This document shows, one piece after another, positions 37,449 through 46,975 of a stretch of 64,000 bases of DNA (its first letter is position 1; each line of letters begins with the position of its first letter). This DNA comes from Burkholderia metallica. Its GTDB lineage: Bacteria; Pseudomonadota; Gammaproteobacteria; Burkholderiales; Burkholderiaceae. The notes under the pieces are model-generated. The model was not told the DNA's origin, ran no database searches, and worked only from the letters and a program-made list of their open reading frames with translations. The stretch lies in contig NZ_CADFDB010000002.1 in the NCBI RefSeq assembly GCF_902832845.1, positions 434,001 to 498,000 on the forward strand, written 5' to 3'. The position numbers were made by a program, and so were the translations under genes.

Positions 37449-38876
37449 TCACGCCACGCCGTCGTCGTCGATATCGCGTGCGGTCGGCTCGTAACGCACG
37501 ATCAACAGGAACACGATCGGCGTCGCGGCGCTGATCGCGACGACCCAGAACATGTCCGTGCCGAGCCGCGCCTGCAGGATCGGCAGCACGAACAGCGCGA
37601 GCGCCTGACCGATCCCGCACAGCGAACGTCCGAAGCCGACACCGGTGCCGCGGATCGTCGCCGGATACGACAGCGTCGGATAGATCATCATCTGCGCGCC
37701 GGGTCCGAACCCTTCCGCGAACAACCAGGTGCCGAGCATCAACAGCACGAAGCCGATCGCAAGCGCGCCATGCGGATGTCCGGCCAGCGCAAGCGCCACG
37801 AGCGCGACGAACTGGAGCGCGAAACCGGCGATCGCGACATGACGCGACGCGTGCCGATGGGCGAGATGCATGCCGAGCAACCCGCCGGTAAACGCGAACA
37901 ACACGTTCAACGCGAGCGACGCGGCGATCGTTTCGAACACGCCCGCACCGAGAAACTGCGACAGGATCGACGGCAGGAAAAAGGCGATCGCCGTGTATTC
38001 GAACGGAATGCACAGGTTCATCACGCTGGCGACGATCGTGCGCCCCAGGTACGGGCGCTGGAACAGCACGCGAATGCGCACGGGCGGCTGGCTCGGCGTG
38101 CGTCGTGCGTCCTCCGCTTCGTGTGCGTGAATCCCGTACGACTCGCGCAGGATTCTCGCGGCATTCGCGAGGTCGCCCTGGTTCGCGGCCCACAGCGGCG
38201 ACTCGTTCATGAAGCGGTTCCTGAACAGGATGATGACGAGGGCGGGCACCGCGCCGAAGATCAGCGACGCGCGCCACAGCCATCCCGCATGCTCGGCGGG
38301 CAGCAGGAAATACAGGCCGAAGATCAGCAGGAAGCAGACCGACGACGCCACGTACCACATCGGGCACCACGCCGCGAGCCGCGACGCCTTGTTGCCGCGG
38401 CCGTTGAACTTCGAGAATTCCGCGAGAAACGCCATCGCGACAGGCAGGTCGATGCCGACGCCGAGCCCCATCACGAAGCGTGCGCCGATCAGCACCCAGA
38501 CGTTCGGCGCGAGCCCGGCCGCGATGGCCGCGACCACGAAGAACAGCATGTCGGCCATGAACACCTGATAGCGGCCGATCCGGTCGGTCAGCCAGCCGCC
38601 GATCAGGCTGCCGAAGATCGTGCCAATCATGATCGCCGATCCGACCAGCCCGGTCAGCGCGGGCGTCAGGGCGAACTCGCGCGCCACGTCGTCGATCCCG
38701 TAGGACAGGGTCGTCAGATCGTACGCGTCGAGAAAAACGCCGCCGAGCGCCAGCAGCACGATCATCCGCGCATGGCTGACCGAACTGTCCACCGTGTTGA
38801 TCAGGCGCGCGACGTCGCTTGCCGAGCGGATGGGCGAGGAAACCGGGGAGAGGGCCTTGATATCGATCGAACTCAT
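37449..38876 (-). CDS. MFS transporter (sugar/aromatic acid porter type)
   Basis: The 475-residue protein has 12 predicted membrane segments, with MFS motif A-like GGWLTDRIGRYQVF between segments 2 and 3 and RFVMGLGVGIDLPV in segment 4. The start at 38876 has AAGGA 6 bases upstream. It is convergent with the organosulfur monooxygenase operon, so import of its substrate is plausible. The true cargo is unknown. Confidence 0.88.
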   Translation of the reverse strand: MSSIDIKALSPVSSPIRSASDVARLINTVDSSVSHARMIVLLALGGVFLDAYDLTTLSYGIDDVAREFALTPALTGLVGSAIMIGTIFGSLIGGWLTDRIGRYQVFMADMLFFVVAAIAAGLAPNVWVLIGARFVMGLGVGIDLPVAMAFLAEFSKFNGRGNKASRLAAWCPMWYVASSVCFLLIFGLYFLLPAEHAGWLWRASLIFGAVPALVIILFRNRFMNESPLWAANQGDLANAARILRESYGIHAHEAEDARRTPSQPPVRIRVLFQRPYLGRTIVASVMNLCIPFEYTAIAFFLPSILSQFLGAGVFETIAASLALNVLFAFTGGLLGMHLAHRHASRHVAIAGFALQFVALVALALAGHPHGALAIGFVLLMLGTWLFAEGFGPGAQMMIYPTLSYPATIRGTGVGFGRSLCGIGQALALFVLPILQARLGTDMFWVVAISAATPIVFLLIVRYEPTARDIDDDGVA

Positions 38877-39260
38877 CGCATTCCTTAATTTCATGACAGG
38901 ATGAACGGCGACGCCGTCGCGCTCCGCGCAGCACGCATTCTGTTCTCCCGGTCCCGCGATCCCAAGCGATATAAACCGATAAATTAATCGGCCCGCGTCA
39001 TAAAGTTGCTCGCCGCCCGCGCTTGGCAGCAACGTGCATGTTCAATCGCGGATTGCTTCGTTCTCGCTTCGCCGATGCTTCGCTACTCGACGTCGCGCAG
39101 CCGTGCGACCGGCGACCCGTCGCTGGCGGTTCTGCGCGCGGAGACTGGACGTATTCCAGCAGCTTCCGGATCGTGCCAACGGGGTGCACAGGGTATCGAG
39201 TGAGTTCGTTCATGCCGCGACACCGTCGCATGCTGCGATGCGTCGGTGCGCCGGCGTACG
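38877..39260. other. Intergenic region upstream of the MFS gene
   Basis: It contains the short palindrome CCGAT-N6-ATCGG (38976-38991) in an AT-rich pocket about 100 bp upstream of the MFS start, a possible operator. No gene is supported here. Confidence 0.45.
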
Positions 39261-39791
39261 TCAACCTTGCGTATGCCGCAATTCGCCGTCGATCGTCTGC
39301 GGCAGCTTCAGCAGGTTGAAGATCGGGCAAACGGCCTCGACCGCCTGATGCAGCGCACGAATCGTCTCCGGCGGTTCCGGCGACACGATGTCGAGCGTGT
39401 AGCGGAGGTTGTGCGGGAACACCGGCACATGCTCGAAGCCCGGTTGCTGCGCGAGCGGATGCTGGTCGCCGGTCACCTCGACCTTGATCGAGTCGATCTT
39501 CAGGCCGCGCTCCGCGGCCTGAATCAGCGTGATGTGCGTGAGGCAACTGCCGAGCACGCCGAGCTGCAGCTCAGGCGATGCCGGCCCGAGGTCGTAGCCC
39601 GCGAAATCGGGCGGACTGTCGCTGATCACCTGGAAATCGCGAATGCGAATTTCCCGCACGCCGCTGCGGCCCAGCGCGCGCACGGTCGCCTTCAGCGGCG
39701 TGGCCTTCAGGTCCGGATGGCTGCGGGCGGCGTCCAGTTTCGCGCGCCACGCGTCGCGCTTCTGTTGGAGATAGTCGTTCAGTGTCGTCAT
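39261..39791 (-). CDS. OsmC-family protein
   Basis: The 176-residue protein has the two OsmC cysteines in LGSCLTHI and VCPIFNLL, and the SPELQLGVLGSC block. OsmC/Ohr proteins use this pair to reduce organic hydroperoxides. The subgroup cannot be fixed. The ATG at 39791 is the best fit to family length although its ribosome-binding site is weak. Confidence 0.85.
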   Translation of the reverse strand: MTTLNDYLQQKRDAWRAKLDAARSHPDLKATPLKATVRALGRSGVREIRIRDFQVISDSPPDFAGYDLGPASPELQLGVLGSCLTHITLIQAAERGLKIDSIKVEVTGDQHPLAQQPGFEHVPVFPHNLRYTLDIVSPEPPETIRALHQAVEAVCPIFNLLKLPQTIDGELRHTQG

Positions 39792-39974
39792 GTCGGGCCG
39801 GTACGGTCGCAATGAACGGCCGTGCATGCGCGGCCGATTGAGGGAGCGTTTCATGCTATTGCGTTCCGCGGCGGCCGCTAAACGATCTTTTCGGCAAAGC
39901 AATTCGCGGCGCGCGATGTCGCGTCGCGACATGCGCGATTCGGGATCGCCGGCACTCAGTTACCGCATCGCAAG

Positions 39975-40009
39975 TTATCCACAATTTCCGTGCATAACCC
40001 TGTGGAGAA
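39975..40009. promoter_or_regulatory. Facing DnaA-box-like motifs
   Basis: TTATCCACA (39975-39983) is a perfect consensus DnaA box, and TGTGGAGAA (40001-40009) is an inverted copy with one mismatch, 17 bp apart. They lie in the 447-bp spacer 39792-40238, which otherwise has no gene I can support. No replication gene is nearby, so an origin is unlikely. Confidence 0.4.
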
Positions 40010-40238
40010 CTTTGTGACCAATGCGCTCCAGCGTCGGCCGACGCGCACGGCTGCGCGGCCGTCGCCGCCTCGCGCTCACGACACCCCCCGACAGCGTCGC
40101 ATCGGGTTCGGCGATCGTCCCGATCCCCTGCTTCACCGAACCGGTGCACGGATCGCATCGTGACCGGCAGCCGTGACTTGCGCACCGCAAACGTGCGCCC
40201 GGCTCGACGACCCGGCGCCGCACGCCCGCATCGGCGCG

Positions 40239-41804
40239 TCACGCGAGCGCCGCATCACGCAGCCGGAACTGCGCGACCGCCGCGCTCAGCCGCGCGCCCT
40301 GTTCGTCGAGCGACAGCGCCGCGGCCGCCGCCTCCTCGACCAGCGCGGCATTGCGCTGCATCGTCTGCTCCATCTGGATGACCGCGGCGTTCACCTGCTC
40401 GATGCCCGCCGACTGTTCTTCGAACGCGTTGCTGGTTTCGCTCATGATCAGGTTGACGCGTTCGACCGCGGCGACGAGCTCGGTCATCGCCGAGCCGGCC
40501 CGTGCGACAAGGCCGCTGCCGTCTTCGACACGCTGCGCGGAATGGCCGATCAGCTCGCGGATTTCCTTCGCCGCCGACGCGCAGCGCTGCGCGAGGCCGC
40601 GCACCTCGGTCGCGACGACCGCGAAGCCGCGCCCCTGCTCGCCCGCGCGCGCGGCTTCGACGGCCGCGTTCAACGCGAGGATGTTGGTCTGGAACGCGAT
40701 GCTCTCGATCACGCCGACGATGCCGGAGATCCGCGCGGAGCTGTGCGAGATCTCCGACATCGTCTCGACGACGCGCTGCATCGCGTCCCCGCCGCGCGAC
40801 GCGATGCCCGCCGCGCCTTCGACATAGGTGCGCGCATCGCGCGCGTTGTCCGCGTTCTGGCGCACGGCCGCCGTCAGTTGCTCGACGCTCGCCGCCGCCT
40901 GTTGCAGCGATACGGCTTGCTGCTCCGTGCGCGCCGACAGGTCGACGTTGCCGCTCGCGATCGTGCGGACGTCGCCGACGATCGTCTCCGTGCTCGCGCG
41001 CACCTGGTTCACGGTATCGACGAGGCCGTCCTGCATCCGCTTCAGCGCATGCAGCAGATAGGCCATCTCGTTGTCGCCGGGCACGACGATCGTGCCGGTC
41101 AGGTCGCCTTTCGAGATCTTGTCGAACTGGCCGACCGCGAGATGGATCGGTTCGATGATCGCCTTCGCGAGCACGCGCTGCGTGAAGAAGCCGACGACGA
41201 GCGCGAGTGCCGCGACCGCCGCCATCCCCCACACGATCCGGTGAAAATTCACGCCGGCCGCGTCGTAGCGCGCCTTTTCGCGTGCAACCTGGAACGCTTC
41301 GAGCGCGTCGATCGCCGCCTGGTACGCGGCGAACAACGCGGGCGGCACATTGCGTTGCGTGTCGAGGAAGCCGAATGCGTCATCGCCGTCGAGTTGCGAC
41401 AGCGCCTTCAGGAACACGCCGTCGAGCAGCGCCCGGCGGTGATGCTGCAGCGTGTCGAACAGCGCCTGCTCGTCCGCATTGCGCGCGTGCAGGCGCGTAT
41501 AGGCGTCCAGTTCGTCGTTGCTCTGCTTGAGGAGCGTGTGGAGCGCCGCGATCTCCTCCTTGCCCGAGTGGCCGGCGCTGATGATCTGCGCGACGTCGCT
41601 CATGCGCTCGCGCAGCACGAGCATCCGCTCGGAACTGGTCTTCAGGTGCAGCAGCGACGCGGTGTCGTCGCGGTACATCGCCTCGAGCGACCCGTTGCCC
41701 GCGTAGAGGGCCGCGATGCTTGCGGCGACCACCAGTACGAGCAGCACGGTATAGCCGGCGATGGTCGCGACGAGACCACCACGGATAGTGAGTTGTTTTC
41801 GCAT
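40239..41804 (-). CDS. Methyl-accepting chemotaxis protein
   Basis: The 521-residue receptor has an N-terminal membrane helix (residues about 10-33), a periplasmic four-helix-bundle domain of about 150 residues, a second membrane helix near 190-212, a HAMP domain, and the conserved signalling hairpin [19 protein letters not shown] followed by [15 protein letters not shown]. The C-terminal CheR/CheB tether pentapeptide is absent. The Tar-like sensor suggests an amino acid, organic acid or aromatic ligand, not further definable. Confidence 0.95.
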   Translation of the reverse strand: MRKQLTIRGGLVATIAGYTVLLVLVVAASIAALYAGNGSLEAMYRDDTASLLHLKTSSERMLVLRERMSDVAQIISAGHSGKEEIAALHTLLKQSNDELDAYTRLHARNADEQALFDTLQHHRRALLDGVFLKALSQLDGDDAFGFLDTQRNVPPALFAAYQAAIDALEAFQVAREKARYDAAGVNFHRIVWGMAAVAALALVVGFFTQRVLAKAIIEPIHLAVGQFDKISKGDLTGTIVVPGDNEMAYLLHALKRMQDGLVDTVNQVRASTETIVGDVRTIASGNVDLSARTEQQAVSLQQAAASVEQLTAAVRQNADNARDARTYVEGAAGIASRGGDAMQRVVETMSEISHSSARISGIVGVIESIAFQTNILALNAAVEAARAGEQGRGFAVVATEVRGLAQRCASAAKEIRELIGHSAQRVEDGSGLVARAGSAMTELVAAVERVNLIMSETSNAFEEQSAGIEQVNAAVIQMEQTMQRNAALVEEAAAAALSLDEQGARLSAAVAQFRLRDAALA

Positions 41805-42078
41805 GACGTTCCCTTGCCCCGGCCGGGCACGGCCAGCGGCGGATGTGGATTCCGGATCACGAACGACGCGCGCCGCGTCGCAACACGGGGCGCATGGGCT
41901 GCGAACGGGTTAACGGCGGCGGGAACGGGAAGGTTTTATCTGTACGCGACGTGGATCTTGACGATTGCGACAGAGGAACGGGCAAGCTGTGCCTGACTCA
42001 TGCACCAAGCAGTACCAACGATCGCCTGGACGGATTGTCGCGCGCGCTGCACGGCAAGCGACGTGCGCCGACGGGTGC

Positions 42079-42489
42079 CTAGCCGCCGCCGGCCAGCCTT
42101 GCACGGATCTCGTCGACCGGGAGGTCGCGCTGATGCGTGGCGATCTGCCAACGATTTCCCCACGGATCCTGCACCATCGCCCGCCGGTCGCCGTACGGCA
42201 GGTCGGCCGGCGCTTCGAGCGAAATCGCATGCGCCGCGAGCGCGCGCTGATAAACCAGATCGACATCCTCGACGTAGACATACAGAAACGCGGGCATCGG
42301 ATCGCGCAGGCCGTCTTCGCCGCTGATCATCACGACGGAATCGCCGATCCTGATTTCGGCGGGCAGCCCGGGCCGGAATGCGCCCTGCGCGTGAAATACC
42401 GCGCGAACGAACTCGATCAGGTTGTGCGGATCGGGCACGACGATCCGCGGCGTGACGGTGTGCCATCCGTCGGGCTGGAATTTGACCAT
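42079..42489 (-). CDS. VOC (glyoxalase/bleomycin resistance) family protein
   Basis: The 136-residue protein is a single VOC repeat pair, opening with TVTPRIVVPDPHNLIEFVRA and ending near VQDPWGNRWQIATH. It has the family's metal-site Glu/His region partly conserved. These proteins include dioxygenases, glyoxalases and antibiotic-binding proteins. The ATG at 42489 has GAGGTGG 6 bases upstream. No partner gene is adjacent. Confidence 0.85.
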   Translation of the reverse strand: MVKFQPDGWHTVTPRIVVPDPHNLIEFVRAVFHAQGAFRPGLPAEIRIGDSVVMISGEDGLRDPMPAFLYVYVEDVDLVYQRALAAHAISLEAPADLPYGDRRAMVQDPWGNRWQIATHQRDLPVDEIRARLAGGG

Positions 42490-42828
42490 GTCGGGCCACC
42501 TCTGAAGCGAATCCGGCGGATATTGTCGTCCCGGCATCCGAGGTCTGCAACGGGTCTTCCACGGCCGCCGCCCGCTTCGATCGACGATGAAGCGTGTCGC
42601 ATCGACCCGGGTCGACGATCGGTGCGGTTTCCGCCCGGTCGGCGCGTGTGGCCCCATACCTTGAGCGAATGATGCGATTCACTTGCCGGGGCCCGGCCGG
42701 GATTCGAAGTCAACGACGCAAGTTGATAAATTTATTCCGGACACGTGCGAGTTGACGTCATTGCTTTGGCAAGTCCGTCAATAAAGTCGTCAACTCGTGG
42801 CCCGAGCGCTTTGATCTACGAGCGCGGA
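42490..42828. other. Intergenic region with a 10-bp inverted repeat
   Basis: CGAGTTGACG (42748-42757) and CGTCAACTCG (42788-42797) form a perfect inverted pair with a 30-nt loop just beyond the 3' end of the secreted-protein gene. It may act as that gene's terminator, although no T-run follows. No gene is supported here. Confidence 0.4.
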
Positions 42829-43425
42829 CTACTTGCTACGAGTAAACGTGCTTCCGTTGTACCGGTACTCGCGCGTCGCATTACCGGCGTCGTCGATATT
42901 GGTCCAGGTAATCTTGAATCCAACCGGGTTCTCGAGCCACTCGATCGCGAGCCACGGCGACCGGTCGCCTCCGTTGTCATCGAGAGACACGCTGTGCAAA
43001 CAGCTTTGTACCGGCATCGAATAGACCGGGGCCGCGGCGTTGCCGTTGACCTTCAGCGCATACAGGGTGCTTTCGTCGCCGGCACCGCAAAAGCCCATCG
43101 GTTGATTGCTCGACGATTGGTTGACGACCACCAGCACGAACTCTTTTCCGTCGACAACCTTCGATATCGCCGACGGGAATCCGATGCCCGACGACGAGGC
43201 GACGGCCCGACGAAACGCCGTAGGCAACTTCACCGAAATTGTGCGGTGATGGGCCATATCGACTTCAACCAGCCGTTTTCCATCTTCAGTCGGTCGGAAC
43301 TGAAGTCCATTCGACAACCGAACCGAGGACGGCGCCTGTTCGCCCGCGAATGCGTTCACCCCGCCAGTGACAGCAACAGCAACAACAACGACGCAACACT
43401 GAATTACCGAAGACAAGATCGACAT
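42829..43425 (-). CDS. Secreted hypothetical protein
   Basis: The 198-residue protein has a Sec signal peptide (hydrophobic residues 5-24, cleavage after NAFA about residue 27). The mature part is beta-rich, with two Cys (in GFCGAGD and VQSCLHS) that could form a disulfide. No family is recognised. The start at 43425 is chosen for its clean signal peptide. Composition is less GC-rich than its neighbours. Confidence 0.7.
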   Translation of the reverse strand: MSILSSVIQCCVVVVAVAVTGGVNAFAGEQAPSSVRLSNGLQFRPTEDGKRLVEVDMAHHRTISVKLPTAFRRAVASSSGIGFPSAISKVVDGKEFVLVVVNQSSSNQPMGFCGAGDESTLYALKVNGNAAAPVYSMPVQSCLHSVSLDDNGGDRSPWLAIEWLENPVGFKITWTNIDDAGNATREYRYNGSTFTRSK

Positions 43426-43696
43426 GGCAGATTCCGGAATACTTCGATGGATGGCCTTTCGTCTGACCTGCGTTCGCCTGCTTTTTCGAGGAGGCGTCAT
43501 TGCGCTACTCGCTAGAACAAGCTCACCTCCCGCGAGTCGCGCTCCGGGAGTCTTGCAGGCATGACGTCTCTTTTCCCGCGTCGCATCCGGGCAATCAGCG
43601 GCATACCCGTCCCGTTGACGGTCAACCCAAAGCCAAACGCTTCGATCTCGCCGCGCATCCAATGCGACGCCGACACCCACCGACAAGCGGCTCAGG

Positions 43697-44476
43697 TCAC
43701 GCGGTCGGAACGGTTCCGCCGTCGATGACGTACTCGGTGCCGGTGATGGCACTAGCGCGTGCGGAGACAAGGAAACCGATGAGTTCCGCCACTTCCCGGG
43801 GAGAACATGGCCGGCCCAGCGGAATGCCGCCGAGCGAATCCATGATGACTTTCCGGGCGCCGTCCGAATCGATGCCGTTCTGCTCGGCAATTCTGGCGAC
43901 GAGATTCTCGGCGGCATCCGTTGCGACCCAGCCCGGAGAGACACGTACGACCCGAACGCCTTTCGGACTGACTTCCTTCGACAACGCTTTGCTGTAGTTC
44001 GACAGGGCAGCCTTCGCGGCGGCGTAGGCAATCGTGGCTTCCGGCAACGGCAATTGCCGCTGGATTGACGTCACGTGGACGATGACGCCCGAGCGTTGCT
44101 CGATCATCGAGGGTAGCAGCGCGCGATCGATGCGTACCGCCGCGAGCAAGTTCAGGTTCAATGCCTTGTTCCATTCGTCGTCGTCGAGCACGCTGAAGCC
44201 ACCCGCCGGCGCAGATGAGCCCCCCGCCACGTGCACGAGGATATCGACGCCGCCGAGCCGTTCGAGCACGGCGTCGACAATGGTTTTACAGCCGTCGGCC
44301 GTCGTGATGTCCGCACCGACGAACCTTTCTTCGGAAAGGTCATCGGGACGCAAACGTGCCGTCGCAAGGACAGTCGCACCGGCCTCGCAAAGCTGCGCGA
44401 CAACGGCCTTGCCGATTCCTTTGGTCCCGCCCGTCACAAGTGCCCGAAGGCCTTGAAGTTCGAATGTCGCGCTCAT
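43697..44476 (-). CDS. Short-chain dehydrogenase/reductase
   Basis: The 259-residue protein has the classical SDR cofactor motif TGGTKGIG (residues 15-22), the catalytic Ser in HVTSIQ and YAAAK, and the PGWVATD segment. It reduces or oxidises a carbonyl/alcohol with NAD(P)H. Its start overlaps the stop of the SnoaL-like gene (ATGA). The pair is likely repressed by the divergent HxlR regulator, which commonly responds to quinones, aldehydes or other electrophiles. Confidence 0.92.
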   Translation of the reverse strand: MSATFELQGLRALVTGGTKGIGKAVVAQLCEAGATVLATARLRPDDLSEERFVGADITTADGCKTIVDAVLERLGGVDILVHVAGGSSAPAGGFSVLDDDEWNKALNLNLLAAVRIDRALLPSMIEQRSGVIVHVTSIQRQLPLPEATIAYAAAKAALSNYSKALSKEVSPKGVRVVRVSPGWVATDAAENLVARIAEQNGIDSDGARKVIMDSLGGIPLGRPCSPREVAELIGFLVSARASAITGTEYVIDGGTVPTA

Positions 44477-44805
44477 CAGCGAATCTCGAGTGACGCGATC
44501 TTGCCGTCGGCCAGGACGAACGTGTAGGTCAGTTCGAGCGGGCTACCGGGGAAGGAACCGGTGAGCCTGGCGCGCATCGTGACGACGTCGCCATTCCGGG
44601 ACGAGTCCAACGGCTCGATGACGTACTGGTACCTGGCTTTGCTGTCTTTCTTCCAGGCCTGGATTGCTGCGAGCCCCTTGATCGTGCGTCCCTCGTCGTG
44701 CACGACGGCATCCGAAGCGAAGCAGTGGACGAGAGGAGCGGTGTCGCTGTCGGCCTCCGCGTTCAGATAGACATCCAGCGGCGACGGCAAGGTCACGTTC
44801 ATCAT
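44476..44805 (-). CDS. SnoaL-like (NTF2-fold) protein
   Basis: The 109-residue protein has a SnoaL/ketosteroid-isomerase-like profile: [20 protein letters not shown] in the helix-strand region and a C-terminal strand [14 protein letters not shown]. It may bind or isomerise a small hydrophobic substrate, or partner the SDR. The ATG at 44805 has AGGG 5 bases upstream; another ATG at 44802 is equally possible. Confidence 0.85.
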   Translation of the reverse strand: MMNVTLPSPLDVYLNAEADSDTAPLVHCFASDAVVHDEGRTIKGLAAIQAWKKDSKARYQYVIEPLDSSRNGDVVTMRARLTGSFPGSPLELTYTFVLADGKIASLEIR

Positions 44806-44849
44806 ACTTTCCCTGAAGATCATGATTTCCAGTCCCAATGATGTCGCTA

Positions 44850-44887
44850 TACTTACCGCATCGCAAGAACGCACTAAAAAGTAAGTA
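44850..44887. promoter_or_regulatory. Inverted repeat in the HxlR/SnoaL divergent spacer
   Basis: TACTTAC (44850-44856) and GTAAGTA (44881-44887) are perfect inverted 7-mers 24 bp apart, with an additional small ACT-AAAA-AGT dyad next to the second. It is a good candidate operator for the HxlR protein, controlling itself and the snoaL-SDR operon. Confidence 0.5.
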
Positions 44888-44891
44888 AGCC

Positions 44892-45260
44892 GTGCCCAAC
44901 CGAAAAGCCTACACGCCCACGACCGCCGCGATCGACGTCGAAGCCGCATTCAAGCTGCTGGAAGGACGCTGGAAGCTCGTCATCCTGTTTCACCTGTTCG
45001 GTGGCCAGGTGCGACGCTTTTCCGACCTCGAAAAGCTGATTCCCGGCATCACGCAAAAGATGCTGGCGCAACAGCTGCGCCGCCTCGAAGAGGACGGCAT
45101 CGTGACGCGCACGGTCTATCACGAGGTGCCGCCCAAGGTGGACTATCGCCTGACTGACTGGGGACAGGCGCTGTGCCCGGCACTCGATGCGATCCTGAAA
45201 TGGGCGGAGTGCCGTCAAGACTTTCCATCGGCTCCGTCAAGCGTGCGGGCTCCACGCTGA
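44892..45260 (+). CDS. HxlR-family winged-helix regulator
   Basis: The 122-residue protein matches HxlR: LEGRWKLVILFHLFGGQVRRF, then DLEKLIPGITQKMLAQQLRR as the recognition helix and a wing near DYRLTDWGQAL. The start is a GTG at 44892. It is divergent from the SnoaL-SDR operon with an inverted repeat in the spacer. The protein has two Cys near the C-terminus that might sense electrophiles, but this is speculative. Confidence 0.9.
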   Translation: MPNRKAYTPTTAAIDVEAAFKLLEGRWKLVILFHLFGGQVRRFSDLEKLIPGITQKMLAQQLRRLEEDGIVTRTVYHEVPPKVDYRLTDWGQALCPALDAILKWAECRQDFPSAPSSVRAPR

Positions 45261-45321
45261 CTGATCTGTTGTCCGAATTAACTCACCATTAAAATAAGTT
45301 TCCATAAAAGGACATTCCGGG

Positions 45322-46230
45322 ATGAAACGTGTTTTTGCATTAACCGCCGTGCTGGCGACGTCGTTATTGGCCGCACCGGCGGCGCTGGCTCAGGAAAAGG
45401 CCTCACCGCCCGTCTATACGTGGCTGTCCGAACGTTTCCCCGAAAACGTTCGTTACGATTCCCCCGTCTTGACCGTCGGCGATTCCGGGTTATCGGCAGC
45501 GCAAGGCATCGTCAACGCTCAATTGACGCTGATCCAGTCTCCGCAAGGCAACGATTCCATGCTGGGGCTCGCCGTCGCCTTTCATACAGCGGAGAAGCAG
45601 TATTTCAACACCGTGCGCGACTACGGGAAATTCGGCACCCGCTTTCGGCAACCGAAGATCCCGGTCGCGATTCCGACGCTGAACGGCGGCGGCTACGCGG
45701 ACACCGAGAACTGGAGCCCGGCCGCCGATGGCGGCAAAACGTGGCCCGTGAACGGTGGGGTCTTCATCATGCTCGATCGCCTCTATCTGAAGACCTACGA
45801 AGTCAGCGGGACCGACCTCGTGCTCAGCCTGTCGGACTACGACGCGCCCGACAACGCGTTCAGGATCCGGATTCCGGCCGCGTATCTGTCGCGCTTTCTC
45901 GCCGGCGTTCCGAACGACCTCCACCTGGTGCCGCCGGACATGCTGAACCAGCCGACGACCTTCGGCGTGTACTTCGTCGAAATGGACGACCAGGAGCTGG
46001 CAGCGCTGAAAGTCCCCGGCGGCGCGGTGCGGATCGAAGGCGTGCTGCCGGGCGCCGTCGCCGATCGCGCCGGCCTGAAGAATTACGATCTGCTGATGCG
46101 GTTCGGCGATCGGCCGCTGAAGCGGATGGCCGACCTGGCGAACGCCGTGCATGCGACACCGAAGGGCACGGCGGTGCCGCTGACGGTCTGGCGCGATGCC
46201 ACGGAGGTCAAGCTGCAGGCGCAGTTCTGA
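45322..46230 (+). CDS. Secreted PDZ-domain protein
   Basis: The 302-residue protein has a Sec signal (MKRVFALTAVLATSLLAAPA, cut after ALAQ about residue 24), a central domain that I do not recognise, and a C-terminal PDZ domain with the GVLPGAVADRAGLKNYDLLM carboxylate-binding loop. No protease active site is visible, so it is a PDZ adaptor rather than a DegP enzyme. AAAAGGA precedes the ATG. Confidence 0.8.
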   Translation: MKRVFALTAVLATSLLAAPAALAQEKASPPVYTWLSERFPENVRYDSPVLTVGDSGLSAAQGIVNAQLTLIQSPQGNDSMLGLAVAFHTAEKQYFNTVRDYGKFGTRFRQPKIPVAIPTLNGGGYADTENWSPAADGGKTWPVNGGVFIMLDRLYLKTYEVSGTDLVLSLSDYDAPDNAFRIRIPAAYLSRFLAGVPNDLHLVPPDMLNQPTTFGVYFVEMDDQELAALKVPGGAVRIEGVLPGAVADRAGLKNYDLLMRFGDRPLKRMADLANAVHATPKGTAVPLTVWRDATEVKLQAQF

Positions 46231-46263
46231 GCGATCGCCGCCGGGTGTGCGGCGACGCATGCG

Positions 46264-46911
46264 TCACGCGGGACCGTCGCTCGCGTCCCGAAACGCACCC
46301 CGGCTCATCGCATCGAGCTGCCGGACGATCTCCGCACGCAGGTCGTCGGCGATCTCGATGCTGTCGAGCAGCTTCGAAATCCAAAGTCCGTCGGCAGCAA
46401 GCCGGCAGATCATCAGCGTCGCGGCCTGCTCGAGCGGCACGGGATCGGGGCGCGTCCATTCCCGCATCGGCACCGACCACCGCTCGCGCGTGTCCTGGTC
46501 GGTGATCATCGACGCGACCAGCACGCGCAGCACGTCGGTACTCGCGGCCGGGTGCGATTCGTCGAGCACCGCATGCATGTACGCCCGCGCCGCCGCGCCG
46601 GCGCCGTCGGCATCCGCCGCCATCCGCGCGGCCATCTGCGCGGCGAACCGCTCGGTCGCCTGCCCGAACAGCGCATCCAGCAACCCCTGCTTGTTCGCGA
46701 AGTGATACTGCAGAGCGCCTTTCGTCACGCCGGCACGCTCGGCCACCGCGTCGAGCGTCAACGCGGCCACGCCCTGATGTGTCGCGATTTCCGATGCGGC
46801 CGCCAGCAACTGCGCGCGCACCTGGTCCGGCGCTTTTTTCCGGCGCACGCCGGCCGTGGCAACGGCGGGCGCGGACGCATCGTGCGGCGCGGGTTCGAGG
46901 TGTTTTTTCAT
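46264..46911 (-). CDS. TetR-family regulator divergent from shc
   Basis: The 215-residue protein has a TetR helix-turn-helix (LTLDAVAERAGVTKGALQYH, residues about 54-73) with a 30-residue N-terminal arm. The start at 46911 avoids overlap with shc. The 64-bp spacer to shc holds the near-palindrome CATTCCGGCCGGATG (46948-46962), a probable operator for both genes. It likely represses the hopanoid cyclase gene. Confidence 0.9.
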   Translation of the reverse strand: MKKHLEPAPHDASAPAVATAGVRRKKAPDQVRAQLLAAASEIATHQGVAALTLDAVAERAGVTKGALQYHFANKQGLLDALFGQATERFAAQMAARMAADADGAGAAARAYMHAVLDESHPAASTDVLRVLVASMITDQDTRERWSVPMREWTRPDPVPLEQAATLMICRLAADGLWISKLLDSIEIADDLRAEIVRQLDAMSRGAFRDASDGPA

Positions 46912-46975
46912 GGTGCGGATGGTAGCACCCGGCGTCTCGATATAAACATTCCGGCCGGATGGTATGATCCGCCGC

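Noticed and set aside
39975-40009. Replication origin
   Set aside because: Only two DnaA-like boxes, no parAB or rep gene and no AT-rich unwinding element nearby.
46963-46968. TATGAT as -10 box of a leaderless shc transcript
   Set aside because: It would place the start of transcription at the ATG, but no acceptable -35 is present at the right distance.
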